From the NCBI GenBank assembly GCA_900771085.1, contig CAAGMR010000032.1, positions 1-35,902 on the forward strand: 35,902 bases of DNA, read 5' to 3'. The translations under genes were made by a program, and so were the position numbers. The notes beneath the pieces were generated by a model that saw only the letters and a list, made by a program, of their open reading frames with translations, ran no database searches and was not told the origin of the DNA. This DNA comes from Clostridia bacterium. Its GTDB lineage: Bacteria > Bacillota > Clostridia > Oscillospirales > Acutalibacteraceae. Positions 1 to 7,056 of the stretch are shown one piece after another (the first letter of the stretch is position 1; each line of letters starts with the position of its first letter).

Positions 1-956
1 GTACGGTAAATGTCTTCAGCTTCGGATATCTCGAGAAGTCTCTCACCATATGGAGGGTTGCAGATGACTGTACCCTTTTCTGACTTCTTCTGCCAGTCTT
101 TGATATCGGCAACCTCAAACTCAATGCGGCTGTCTACCCCGGCACGACGTGCATTTTCCTTTGCAAGTTCAATTGCACGTGGGTCAATGTCGGAACCGTA
201 TGCCTTGAAAGTGCAGTCAAAGTTGATAAGGTCTTTTGCTCTTGTTCTCTCTTCTGACCACACGCTTGCAGGGATCTGAGCGAACTTCTCGGCTGCAAAT
301 GTTCTGTGAAGGCCCGGAGCGATATTAAGTGCCTGCATGGCTCCTTCGATGAGGATTGTACCTGAACCGCACATTGGGTCGTAGAGAGTATGATAAGGAC
401 GTATACGGGCAAGTGTGCAGAGAGATGCAGCCATAGTCTCTTTAATAGGTGCATCGTTAGCCTTGAGGCGGTATCCGCGCTTGTGAAGTCCTGTACCGGT
501 TGTGTCAATTGTTATGGTAACAACGTCCTTCATGATACTGAACTGTACCTGATAAGTTGTGCCGGTTTCCTGGAACCATGGAAGATGATATTTACTTTTG
601 AGGCGTTCAACGATTGCCTTTTTGATGATAGCCTGACAGTCGCGTACGGAGAAGAGCTTGGAGTTGAGGGAATAACCCTTAACAGGGAAAGCGTCGTCTT
701 TACCTATCCACTCTTCAAACGGAAGTGCCTTTGTACCCTGGAAGAGCTCTTCAAATGTACGGGCCTCAAAAGAGCCGATCATAATCTGAATACGCTCCGC
801 ATGGCGGAGGCAGATGTTTGCTCTCGCAAGGATGTTGGCGTCGCCCTCGAAGAGAACGCGAGCGTTCTCTGCCTGGACGTTCTCCGCCCCGAGTTCTTTA
901 AGTTCGTTAGCTATGAGTGATTCAACACCCAAAAGACATGGAACTACAAATTTCAT
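1..956 (-). CDS. THUMP-domain class I SAM-dependent rRNA methyltransferase (RlmL/YpsC-like), 3' end cut by window
   Basis: The reading frame is open from an ATG at 956 to the window edge (318 residues, C-terminus missing). It is predicted to methylate a guanine N2 in 23S rRNA, like the N-terminal half of E. coli RlmL and B. subtilis YpsC. An N-terminal ferredoxin-like/THUMP region spans about residues 1-160. The SAM-binding motif DPMCGSGT is at 193-200 and the catalytic NPPYG motif at 300-304, typical of N-methyltransferases acting on exocyclic amines. LHKRGYR at 157-163 is also typical of this family. The start is supported by AAAGAGG about 6 bases upstream. It follows the YabR-like gene after a hairpin at 978-1005. 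In many spore-formers spoIIE lies near this position instead. The family is certain; the exact target base is inferred. Confidence 0.9.
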   Translation of the reverse strand, partial: MKFVVPCLLGVESLIANELKELGAENVQAENARVLFEGDANILARANICLRHAERIQIMIGSFEARTFEELFQGTKALPFEEWIGKDDAFPVKGYSLNSKLFSVRDCQAIIKKAIVERLKSKYHLPWFQETGTTYQVQFSIMKDVVTITIDTTGTGLHKRGYRLKANDAPIKETMAASLCTLARIRPYHTLYDPMCGSGTILIEGAMQALNIAPGLHRTFAAEKFAQIPASVWSEERTRAKDLINFDCTFKAYGSDIDPRAIELAKENARRAGVDSRIEFEVADIKDWQKKSEKGTVICNPPYGERLLEISEAEDIYR

Positions 957-965
957 AGTAAACCT

Positions 966-1005
966 CTTTAAAATACAAGAGCAAAGTGCAAAAACACCTT
1001 GCTCT
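966..1005 (-). terminator. probable weak intrinsic terminator after the YabR-like gene
   Basis: Arms 978-988 and 995-1005 pair over 11 bp with one G-U pair and a 6-base loop. On the minus strand the hairpin is followed by TGTATTTT. The U-run is short and interrupted, so partial read-through into the methyltransferase gene is likely. Confidence 0.5.
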
Positions 1006-1018
1006 AAGTTTCTGTTTA

Positions 1019-1570
1019 TTAATACTTTTTATTACCGCCGCGTCTTGAATAGCCACCGTGTTTTGACTCGGTAGCGCGCTTAAGGTCTGAAAGTTTATCA
1101 TCGCTCTGCTGCTTGAACTTTGCCATCATGTCTTCGAAGCTGTCGCCTGTTGACTTGGTTGATGTCTTCTGTCCCTGCCATACGTTTGGCTGAGAACGAT
1201 TGTAATTTTTCTTTTCACGTGGAGCATCTGTCTGAGCATCGCCATCAGGTCTGCTTTCGCGTCCCTGCTTGTTATAGTCTTTCTTATAACCCTGTTTACG
1301 CGCAGGTCTTTCACCCTCGGATGTTTCCCCGTTATCATCCTGAGCACGTTTAATAGACAGGCTTATCTTGCCATTTTCATCAATGTTAAGAATCTTAACC
1401 TTGACCTCCTGGCCTTTTTCCAAAAACTCAGCAATATCCTTTACAAAAGAAGAAGATACTTCTGAGATGTGTACCATACCAACCTTATCTTCAGGAAGGG
1501 CAACAAATGCGCCAAACTTTGTAAGACCGGTAACTTTTCCTTCAACAATTTCTCCTACTGCGATCGCCAT
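1019..1570 (-). CDS. yabR: S1-domain RNA-binding protein, YabR/GSP13-like
   Basis: A 183-residue protein. Residues 1-75 form one S1 OB-fold with the usual GEIVEGKVTGLTKFGAFV start, a VGMVHISEVS turn and a closing KISLSIKRA strand. The rest (about 80-183) is a low-complexity tail rich in Lys, Arg, Asn, Gln, Gly and Tyr, ending in an RRGG-containing segment, and looks disordered and RNA-binding. B. subtilis YabR and the ribosome-associated protein GSP13 are single S1-domain proteins. The gene follows divIC, the conserved Bacillota order. The SD AGGAGG overlaps the divIC stop codon but lies about 15 bases before the ATG, longer than usual. Function is presumed to be ribosome or mRNA association; no direct evidence. 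Confidence 0.85.
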   Translation of the reverse strand: MAIAVGEIVEGKVTGLTKFGAFVALPEDKVGMVHISEVSSSFVKDIAEFLEKGQEVKVKILNIDENGKISLSIKRAQDDNGETSEGERPARKQGYKKDYNKQGRESRPDGDAQTDAPREKKNYNRSQPNVWQGQKTSTKSTGDSFEDMMAKFKQQSDDKLSDLKRATESKHGGYSRRGGNKKY

Positions 1571-1589
1571 AAAGGTTTAAAAGATCCTC

Positions 1590-1898
1590 CTAATTGCCTG
1601 TTGAAACATCGTAATAAACACTCTCACCCGGAAGGACATATCCAAGAACGTCACGTGCTATCTTTTCCATGTAAGACTCATCGTCTTCCATGTCCTGAAG
1701 CACCTTAAGGTCTTCGTTCTCGCTCTGAACTTCAGAAAGAGTTATTTTTGCCGCTTCAACCTCTTGTTTTTTCTGGTTGATTTGAATCTGAAGTGAAACA
1801 AGAGAAATAGTAAAGTAAACAATTATTGCAACAAGAGCCAGTGTCAAAATAAAGCTTCTGTCTGAGCCTTTCTTTTTTGTCTTCTTTTTTGTTGCCAT
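1590..1898 (-). CDS. divIC: septum formation initiator, DivIC/FtsB family
   Basis: A 102-residue bitopic membrane protein: basic Lys-rich cytoplasmic tail (1-13), one transmembrane helix (about 16-36), then a Gln/Glu/Lys-rich coiled coil (about 37-70) and a C-terminal YMEKIARDVLGYVLPGE segment diagnostic of FtsB/DivIC. It acts with FtsL and DivIB in the divisome to control septal peptidoglycan synthesis. The ATG at 1898 is preferred over an upstream in-frame TTG at 1943, because GGAAGG lies about 9 bases before it and the promoter at 1953-1981 would place the transcript start almost on the TTG. In spore-formers yabP and yabQ lie between rqcP and divIC; both are absent here. Confidence 0.92.
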   Translation of the reverse strand: MATKKKTKKKGSDRSFILTLALVAIIVYFTISLVSLQIQINQKKQEVEAAKITLSEVQSENEDLKVLQDMEDDESYMEKIARDVLGYVLPGESVYYDVSTGN

Positions 1899-1952
1899 TA
1901 AAAAGTTACCTTCCTTTCCTGTAGGATTATCACTCATTTTCAACTCGAGTTA

Positions 1953-1981
1953 ATTATAAATAAATAATTCGTTTAATTCAA
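1953..1981 (-). promoter_or_regulatory. SigA-type promoter for divIC
   Basis: On the minus strand, TTGAAT (1976-1981), a 17-base spacer and a perfect TATAAT (1953-1958). The predicted transcript start near 1946 leaves a leader of about 48 bases before the divIC ATG. The surrounding 75-base gap is AT-rich and holds no other feature. Confidence 0.8.
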
Positions 1982-2018
1982 GCGTGTTAAACGCAAAATT
2001 CCGCAATAATATAAGCTT

Positions 2019-2258
2019 TTAAAGCATTTTATACATATCCGGTGCAGTTTCTTTTGTTGCGTGTTCGAGAACGGAAACCACCTGAGCTTTTATAACTCTG
2101 TTACCCATTGTAATTTCGATGATGTCATTCACTTTAACATCGTAAGATGCTCTTGCAACTTTGCCGTTAACTGTAACATGCTTTGCGTCACAAAGTTCAT
2201 TTGCAACAGTTCTTCTTTTTACGAGTCTTGATACTTTGAGATACTTGTCGAGTCTCAT
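2019..2258 (-). CDS. rqcP: RNA-binding S4 domain protein RqcP (YabO/Hsp15 family)
   Basis: A 79-residue protein that is essentially a single S4 domain: MRLDKYLKVSRLVKRRTVA at the start, VTVNGKVARASYDVKVND in the middle, and a short C-terminal strand-helix. In Bacillota RqcP binds stalled 50S subunits with RqcH and is needed for alanine tailing during ribosome quality control; E. coli Hsp15 (HslR) is the distant relative. CGGAGGATGAC precedes the ATG. It follows hup after a strong terminator and has no clear promoter in the 24 bases between, so expression probably depends on read-through. Identification relies on length and the rqcP-divIC-yabR order. Confidence 0.88.
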   Translation of the reverse strand: MRLDKYLKVSRLVKRRTVANELCDAKHVTVNGKVARASYDVKVNDIIEITMGNRVIKAQVVSVLEHATKETAPDMYKML

Positions 2259-2277
2259 GTCATCCTCCGGTTATTAA

Positions 2278-2314
2278 GATAAAAAAATATGGGAGGAACA
2301 TAGAAGTTCCTCCC
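2278..2314 (-). terminator. strong intrinsic terminator after hup
   Basis: A perfect 9-bp stem (2306-2314 with 2291-2299) with a 6-base loop. On the minus strand it is followed by ATATTTTTTTATC. It sits between the hup stop codon and the rqcP ribosome binding site. Confidence 0.88.
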
Positions 2315-2333
2315 GAATAAGCAATAATCCTAA

Positions 2334-2606
2334 TTACTTAACAGCGTCCTTGAGAGCCTTACCAGCCTTGAAAGCAGGAAGCTTAGAAGCTGGAACTACC
2401 ATCTCTTCGCCAGTTCTTGGGTTGTGGCCCTTCTTAGCAGCACGGTTGCGTACTTCGAATGTACCGAAACCAACGAGCTGAACCTTGTCGCCCTTCTTAA
2501 GAGCAGCTGTGATAGCGTCGATTACAGCAGCAACTGCCTTTTCAGCGTCTTTCTTTGTGAAACCAGTAGCTGCAGCAACAGCATTTACGAGATCTGTTTT
2601 ATTCAT
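2334..2606 (-). CDS. hup: DNA-binding protein HU
   Basis: A 90-residue histone-like protein. MNKTDLVNAVA at the N-terminus, VGFGTFEVRNRAAKKGHNPRTGEE (the HU signature and beta-arm) and the closing PAFKAGKALKDAVK are all standard. HU dimers bend and compact DNA in the nucleoid. The length is exactly that of B. subtilis Hbs. GGAGG is placed 7 bases before the ATG. It probably has its own promoter (2623-2651) and a strong terminator (2278-2314), as expected for an abundant monocistronic protein embedded in a longer cluster. The location between a SpoVB-type flippase gene and rqcP recurs in Clostridia. Confidence 0.97.
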   Translation of the reverse strand: MNKTDLVNAVAAATGFTKKDAEKAVAAVIDAITAALKKGDKVQLVGFGTFEVRNRAAKKGHNPRTGEEMVVPASKLPAFKAGKALKDAVK

Positions 2607-2622
2607 TGTAAAACCTCCAAAA

Positions 2623-2651
2623 ATTATAATTACTATTTTCAGTAATTTAAA
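2623..2651 (-). promoter_or_regulatory. candidate SigA promoter for hup
   Basis: A perfect TATAAT (2623-2628) at 17 bases from a weak TTTAAA (2646-2651), minus strand. The spacer contains a 6-bp inverted repeat, ATTACT...AGTAAT. The -10 is strong and the -35 only 4 of 6. Confidence 0.5.
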
Positions 2652-2684
2652 TTGTGAAACGTGCTCACAAACAACATTTTCATA

Positions 2685-4469
2685 TTACTTGATAATGCGC
2701 ACTTTTTCAAGTACTTTTGCGATTTTTTTGCCTTTTGGCAAGCCTAAAATGTCGTTTTTATCCAATGTTTTTGTAACAAAAATCAGAACAACCCACACGA
2801 AAACGGACAGCACAACACTGATAAGTGTTGCCCATGTGAAATTAGCATTTCTTGATCCTTCAATGCCTGCAGGAAGAATCATCATGAACAATTCATACAA
2901 ACCGTATGATGCTGCACCTGCGAGTGCACCGGCAACAAACGGTTTAACAATTACCTGAATCCAGTTAACTTTAACCCCTGTCTCCTTGAGAAGAACATAA
3001 AGGTTATGAGAAACAATGTAGAAATAGCAGATGATTGTACCTACAGGAGCACCCTTAACGTTGATTGTAGGAATGCCAACAAGTGTGAAGTTGCAGGCAA
3101 TCTTAAGAATTGCACCAACAAGCAGTGATTTTACAGGTACGTCTGCCCTGCCGATTGCCTGAAGCATATTGGTAATCGGAGTTGATATTGAAAGAATAAG
3201 TGCAAAGAAACCGTAAACAGCAACAAAAGGAGCTGTAATGCTAATGGAAGCTTCTGCGTTGGTTCCAACGTAAAGGATTTTAAGCACGGGCTCAGCAAGT
3301 ACTGCCATGACAAAACCTGTCGGAACGGCAATAAGTGTGGCTGTTTTAATTACAGTAGCGATGGCTGATGACATCTTTTCATGATCCTTAGTCGCATAAG
3401 CGCCTGAAAGAACAGGTATGGCTGATACGCCAAGTGTCATGATTACTGTAGGAATAAGAGTTCTGAAGTCAAGAGCCGTACCATAAGCTCCGTACAGGAA
3501 GTTCTTGATATCACTGTCCATGATATTAGACTGTGTGAGCTGTGTATGGTACATGTTCTTGATGATATCTCCATTCTTTATAATCGCAGCAGAAAGTCTG
3601 CGCTGAATGGTGATTGCATCTATGAGGTTTGTAACGTTAAGAACGAGAGAACTTGTAACAACAGGAACTGCAAGCTTTATGAGCTGCTTTGCAATCTCTT
3701 TACCTTCAATTGGTTCAGGTGAGGATTCAAGCATCTGCTCTGTAATACCGTCTCCCACTACCCTGTGACGAATCTGAAGATAAATGAGACCGAGTATTGT
3801 ACCGATGGTTACACCGATAATGGCAGCTGCAGCGCTGTATGGTCCGATGATACTGGCAAACATTGCGTCGTCTTTGCATTCGCGTCCAAAAACAATGCCG
3901 GTATCGTGGTACTGGCTAAGTGCTTTAAGCTGAACAGATTTTGCAAGAATCAGGCCGAATATTACCTTGCCGATAACTTCCATAAGCTGGGAGTATCCGG
4001 TTGGCGCCATGTTGCGGAGGCCTTCGTAGTATCCGCGGTATGAGGACATCATACAGCAGAAGAAGATTGAAGGAGCTATGGCTACAATTGCGTATACAGC
4101 CAGAACGGACTTACTGTAGCTTGCGTACGGATATGCAAGAAGCATAAGAAGCAGGGTTCCGGAAATACCGGTCGCCATATAAAGCTTTCTTACTACCGCA
4201 CGAATCTTTCGTACTTCTTTGAACTGTTTAAGGGCCATTCGTTCTGAAACCATCTTGGAGACAGCAACGGGAAGTCCTGCCATGGAAATGGCATACAGCG
4301 GAGTGTAAATCTCATATGCTGTTGTAAAGTAACCCCTTCCGACTGTACCGATGATTGCGGTAATCGGAATTTTATAAATTACGCCGACAACATGAACAAT
4401 GATTGTTGTCATCATCAGAAGCATTGCACCGCTAAGCAGTGACTGGCTCTGAGACTTCTGTTTTCCCAT
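2685..4469 (-). CDS. SpoVB/MurJ-like polysaccharide flippase of the MOP superfamily
   Basis: A 594-residue integral membrane protein with many hydrophobic helices along its full length. The N-terminal stretch about 10-75 (SGAMLLMMTTIIVHVVGVIYK, then TPLYAISMAGLPVAVSKMVSE) is the usual opening of SpoVB/YtgP-type exporters in the MATE-like MOP superfamily. Such proteins flip undecaprenyl-linked sugars, such as lipid II, across the membrane. B. subtilis has several paralogues (SpoVB, YabM, MurJ/YtgP), and sequence alone does not say which job this one has. Given the absence of spore genes around it, a vegetative envelope role is more likely than a spore-cortex role. Two bases separate it from hemZ, and AGAGG precedes the ATG. 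Confidence 0.87.
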   Translation of the reverse strand: MGKQKSQSQSLLSGAMLLMMTTIIVHVVGVIYKIPITAIIGTVGRGYFTTAYEIYTPLYAISMAGLPVAVSKMVSERMALKQFKEVRKIRAVVRKLYMATGISGTLLLMLLAYPYASYSKSVLAVYAIVAIAPSIFFCCMMSSYRGYYEGLRNMAPTGYSQLMEVIGKVIFGLILAKSVQLKALSQYHDTGIVFGRECKDDAMFASIIGPYSAAAAIIGVTIGTILGLIYLQIRHRVVGDGITEQMLESSPEPIEGKEIAKQLIKLAVPVVTSSLVLNVTNLIDAITIQRRLSAAIIKNGDIIKNMYHTQLTQSNIMDSDIKNFLYGAYGTALDFRTLIPTVIMTLGVSAIPVLSGAYATKDHEKMSSAIATVIKTATLIAVPTGFVMAVLAEPVLKILYVGTNAEASISITAPFVAVYGFFALILSISTPITNMLQAIGRADVPVKSLLVGAILKIACNFTLVGIPTINVKGAPVGTIICYFYIVSHNLYVLLKETGVKVNWIQVIVKPFVAGALAGAASYGLYELFMMILPAGIEGSRNANFTWATLISVVLSVFVWVVLIFVTKTLDKNDILGLPKGKKIAKVLEKVRIIK

Positions 4470-4471
4470 GT

Positions 4472-5956
4472 TTAAACCTCTGTATTGTAAAATGAAATAA
4501 TTTCTTTTTTGTGAGACATAAGCTCCTCAAAACGATTCACATACTCGTATGGGAACTTGTAGTTAAACACTCTTTTAATATCAGGGCTGTCAAAGCGTTT
4601 GAGCTTTGTAACGGCACCTGCTCCACAGGCAAGGATGGAATGACACTCTTCCATCATATAGACGTTGTAGTAACTCTTGTAGCCCGGCTTTGTCCAGCCG
4701 ACATTCTCAAGATTGCCAACGCTTCTTGTCTGTCTGTACATGTAATAAGGTTCATAACCTGACGCATAAAGATTGCTGTTGGAAGAATCAACCATTTGCG
4801 CAGTTTCTTTTCCTCTTGCAAAGAGTTCTGTTGTAGGAACAAGACTTGAGGATCTCTTGTAGGCAAGAGTATGAACTGTTATCGACTCCGGTGAAAGAGC
4901 AATAACGTCCTTAAGAGATCGTTCGAAGTTTTCCGGAGTGTCTCCCGGAAGCCCTGCAATAAGGTCCATATTGATATTGTCAAAACCGATTTCTCTTGCA
5001 ACGTGGAATATATCAATGACATCCTGCGCCGTATGGCTGCGTCCAATGCTTTTGAGGATGCTGTCTGTCATTGTCTGAGGGTTAATGCTGATTCTGTCTG
5101 CTCCGCCCTCTTTGATGGCTCTGAGCTTATCAGCGGTTATGGTATCTGCCCTGCCTGCCTCAAAAGTAAACTCTGTACCCTCTTTTACCTCAAAGTTTTC
5201 ATTGATGCATGAGAGAAGCCGTCTTATCTGTTCAGCAGAAAGTGTGGACGGAGTACCTCCGCCAATATAAATCGACTCTAGCTTAAGATCTGCCTCACGA
5301 GCAATTCTGCCTGTCTCCCTTACTTCTTCCAGCAGTTTCTCAAAGTATTCCGGAAAAAGGTTTTTAGCACCGGCAGAAGCAATTGAGTGCGATACAAAAG
5401 AACAGTAAGAGCAGCGATTCGGACAGAAAGGAATTGAAACATACAGGCTGTATGAATCAGGACCCGAGCTTTTGATAATCGGCTCTTCTGCAACAGAGAC
5501 GTTATAGGCAAGTTCTGTCTTTTCCGGAGTTACAAGCAATGTATCGCGGAAAAATGTAAATGCCCCTGTCTTTCCGTCCGCATTAAGGTGATTTGTCATC
5601 ACCTTTGACGGGCGGACTCCCGTCAGTATGCCCCAGGCAGGTTTCAGCCCGGTTGCTTTCGACAGCGCTCTGTAGAGCGCACGTCCCGCACCCAGCTCCA
5701 TGTCTGTGGCAGCATCGCCCTGTTCGGTCTCTGCTATGCGGACGCCGCTGTCGCAGTCCGCATAAACGACCTCGGCTTCACGAAAATCTCCTTCGCCTTT
5801 CAGCTCGACAGAAATTAATTCTGTCTCTCCTTCAGGCAAATTATTTTCGTCCACCTCGGCGTCATTTATCTGGCGTATTTTCCTGTCCGGAAAGAACGCC
5901 ATTGTTAACTTTTCCATCTCATAACCATAACGGTTATTTATGATGTTAAGTATCAT
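4472..5956 (-). CDS. hemZ: radical SAM coproporphyrinogen III oxidase-like protein HemZ
   Basis: A 494-residue protein with a poorly conserved N-terminal domain, the HemZ-typical GILTGVRPSK segment (109-118), and a radical SAM core with CPNRCSYC (Cys178, Cys182, Cys185) binding a 4Fe-4S cluster, followed by IYIGGGTPSTLS. The family is named oxygen-independent coproporphyrinogen dehydrogenase, but HemZ differs from HemN, and its activity in heme synthesis is less certain. No other heme gene is nearby. The gene overlaps the upstream hydrolase by one base (TAATG), implying translational coupling. In Clostridia hemZ regularly follows rel, dtd and the hydrolase, as here. Confidence 0.92.
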   Translation of the reverse strand: MILNIINNRYGYEMEKLTMAFFPDRKIRQINDAEVDENNLPEGETELISVELKGEGDFREAEVVYADCDSGVRIAETEQGDAATDMELGAGRALYRALSKATGLKPAWGILTGVRPSKVMTNHLNADGKTGAFTFFRDTLLVTPEKTELAYNVSVAEEPIIKSSGPDSYSLYVSIPFCPNRCSYCSFVSHSIASAGAKNLFPEYFEKLLEEVRETGRIAREADLKLESIYIGGGTPSTLSAEQIRRLLSCINENFEVKEGTEFTFEAGRADTITADKLRAIKEGGADRISINPQTMTDSILKSIGRSHTAQDVIDIFHVAREIGFDNINMDLIAGLPGDTPENFERSLKDVIALSPESITVHTLAYKRSSSLVPTTELFARGKETAQMVDSSNSNLYASGYEPYYMYRQTRSVGNLENVGWTKPGYKSYYNVYMMEECHSILACGAGAVTKLKRFDSPDIKRVFNYKFPYEYVNRFEELMSHKKEIISFYNTEV

Positions 5957-6591
5957 TATGCTTCCTCTTTGAAATATGGATTGGTCTTCTTCTCAATGTC
6001 GAGAATTGTAAGTGGTCCGTGACCCGGAAGAACATTGTAATTCTGTGGAATAGCCTTGAGCTTTGCAATTGACTTCTTCATAGCCTCAGGGTCGGAGGTC
6101 TCAAAGTCTGTTCTGCCGATAGAACCTGCAAAAAGAGTATCGCCTGAGAACATTACCTCATCAAGAAGATAAACTACAGAACCCTTTGTATGGCCCGGAG
6201 TCTCCATTACAAGAATCTTTGTCTCGCCAAAGTCAAGTGAGTTTGCGTTGTAAACCTCGATGTCAGCCTTAACAGGTTTCTGGTCTATGCCATGCTTTGC
6301 AGCCAGAGAAAGACGGGCATCACTAAGGCATGCGCTGTCAATATGAGAAATAACAACCTGTGCTTCAGGGAACTGAGCCTTAAGTTCAGGTACGCCAAAA
6401 ATATGATCGTAATGACCATGTGTAAGAAGTATGTACTTAAGCTTCTTCATACCCATGGCAAGAAGAGTCTCTTTAATGTCTTCCGTATACGCTGTAGGGT
6501 CTACAACAAGGCCTTCGCCTGTCTTCTCATCAACAGCAAGATAGACATTATTTGAAAGTGGACCAAGAATGGTCTGGGAAAACTGAATCAT
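5956..6591 (-). CDS. metallo-beta-lactamase fold hydrolase, glyoxalase II-like
   Basis: A 211-residue enzyme with the zinc motif THGHYDH (57-63) and the later ligand-bearing segments ETPGHTKGS, FSGDTLFAGSIGRTD and LPGHGP, matching the glyoxalase II-like group of small bacterial MBL hydrolases. The likely chemistry is hydrolysis of a thioester or related ester; the natural substrate is not known. I chose the ATG at 6591 over a TTG at 6624 because the extra 11 residues overlap the end of dtd and the alignable part begins MIQFSQTILGPLSNNVYL. It lies 4 bases after dtd and overlaps hemZ by one base. Confidence 0.9.
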   Translation of the reverse strand: MIQFSQTILGPLSNNVYLAVDEKTGEGLVVDPTAYTEDIKETLLAMGMKKLKYILLTHGHYDHIFGVPELKAQFPEAQVVISHIDSACLSDARLSLAAKHGIDQKPVKADIEVYNANSLDFGETKILVMETPGHTKGSVVYLLDEVMFSGDTLFAGSIGRTDFETSDPEAMKKSIAKLKAIPQNYNVLPGHGPLTILDIEKKTNPYFKEEA

Positions 6592-6595
6592 AGGT

Positions 6596-7054
6596 TTACG
6601 CTCTTTTCCAGATTGTAGTGTCAAGTGTTATGGTTACCGGTCCGTCATTGATAAGGCTTACCTTCATGTCGGCACCGAATTCACCATGTTCTATTTTCTT
6701 TACGCCGTTTTCGGCAAGTTCTGCCATGAAGCGCTCATAAAGCGGAATGGCAAGGTCAGGCTTTGCCGCATGAACAAAGGAAGGTCTGTTGCCTTTCTTT
6801 GTGTCGGCAAGCAAGGTGAACTGTGAAATTACCAGGGCTTCTCCTTCAATATCGAGGATTGATAAATTCATCTTGCCTTCAGCATCCTCAAACACTCTGA
6901 GGTTTGCTGTCTTCTTCGCAAGAATTTCGGCATCCTCCACTGTGTCATTTTCATCAACACCAAGGAGAATCATATAGCCCTTGTCTATGCTTCCGATAAC
7001 ATTGCCGTCTACTTTAACGGATGCCTCGCTTACACGCTGAATTACAGCTTTCAT
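6596..7054 (-). CDS. dtd: D-aminoacyl-tRNA deacylase
   Basis: A 152-residue protein that hydrolyses D-amino acids (and glycine mischarged on tRNA-Ala) from tRNA in the cytoplasm, a chirality checkpoint. Both family signatures are present: SQFTLLAD at 77-84 and the Gly-cisPro motif NDGPVT at 136-141. The N-terminus MKAVIQRVSEASVKVDG is standard, and the length is close to the usual 145-150. It starts 2 bases after the rel stop codon with only a weak ribosome binding site, so it is likely translated by coupling. The rel-dtd order is shared by B. subtilis and Clostridia. Confidence 0.96.
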   Translation of the reverse strand: MKAVIQRVSEASVKVDGNVIGSIDKGYMILLGVDENDTVEDAEILAKKTANLRVFEDAEGKMNLSILDIEGEALVISQFTLLADTKKGNRPSFVHAAKPDLAIPLYERFMAELAENGVKKIEHGEFGADMKVSLINDGPVTITLDTTIWKRA

Positions 7055-7056
7055 AA

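Noticed and set aside
390..920. Plus-strand frame of 176 codons opposite the methyltransferase gene
   Set aside because: Its translation shows no family pattern and it lies wholly antisense to a gene with clear THUMP and NPPYG motifs.
1899..1943. Longer divIC reading frame starting at TTG 1943
   Set aside because: It would start almost at the predicted transcript start and lacks an SD, whereas the ATG at 1898 has GGAAGG and gives the normal protein length.
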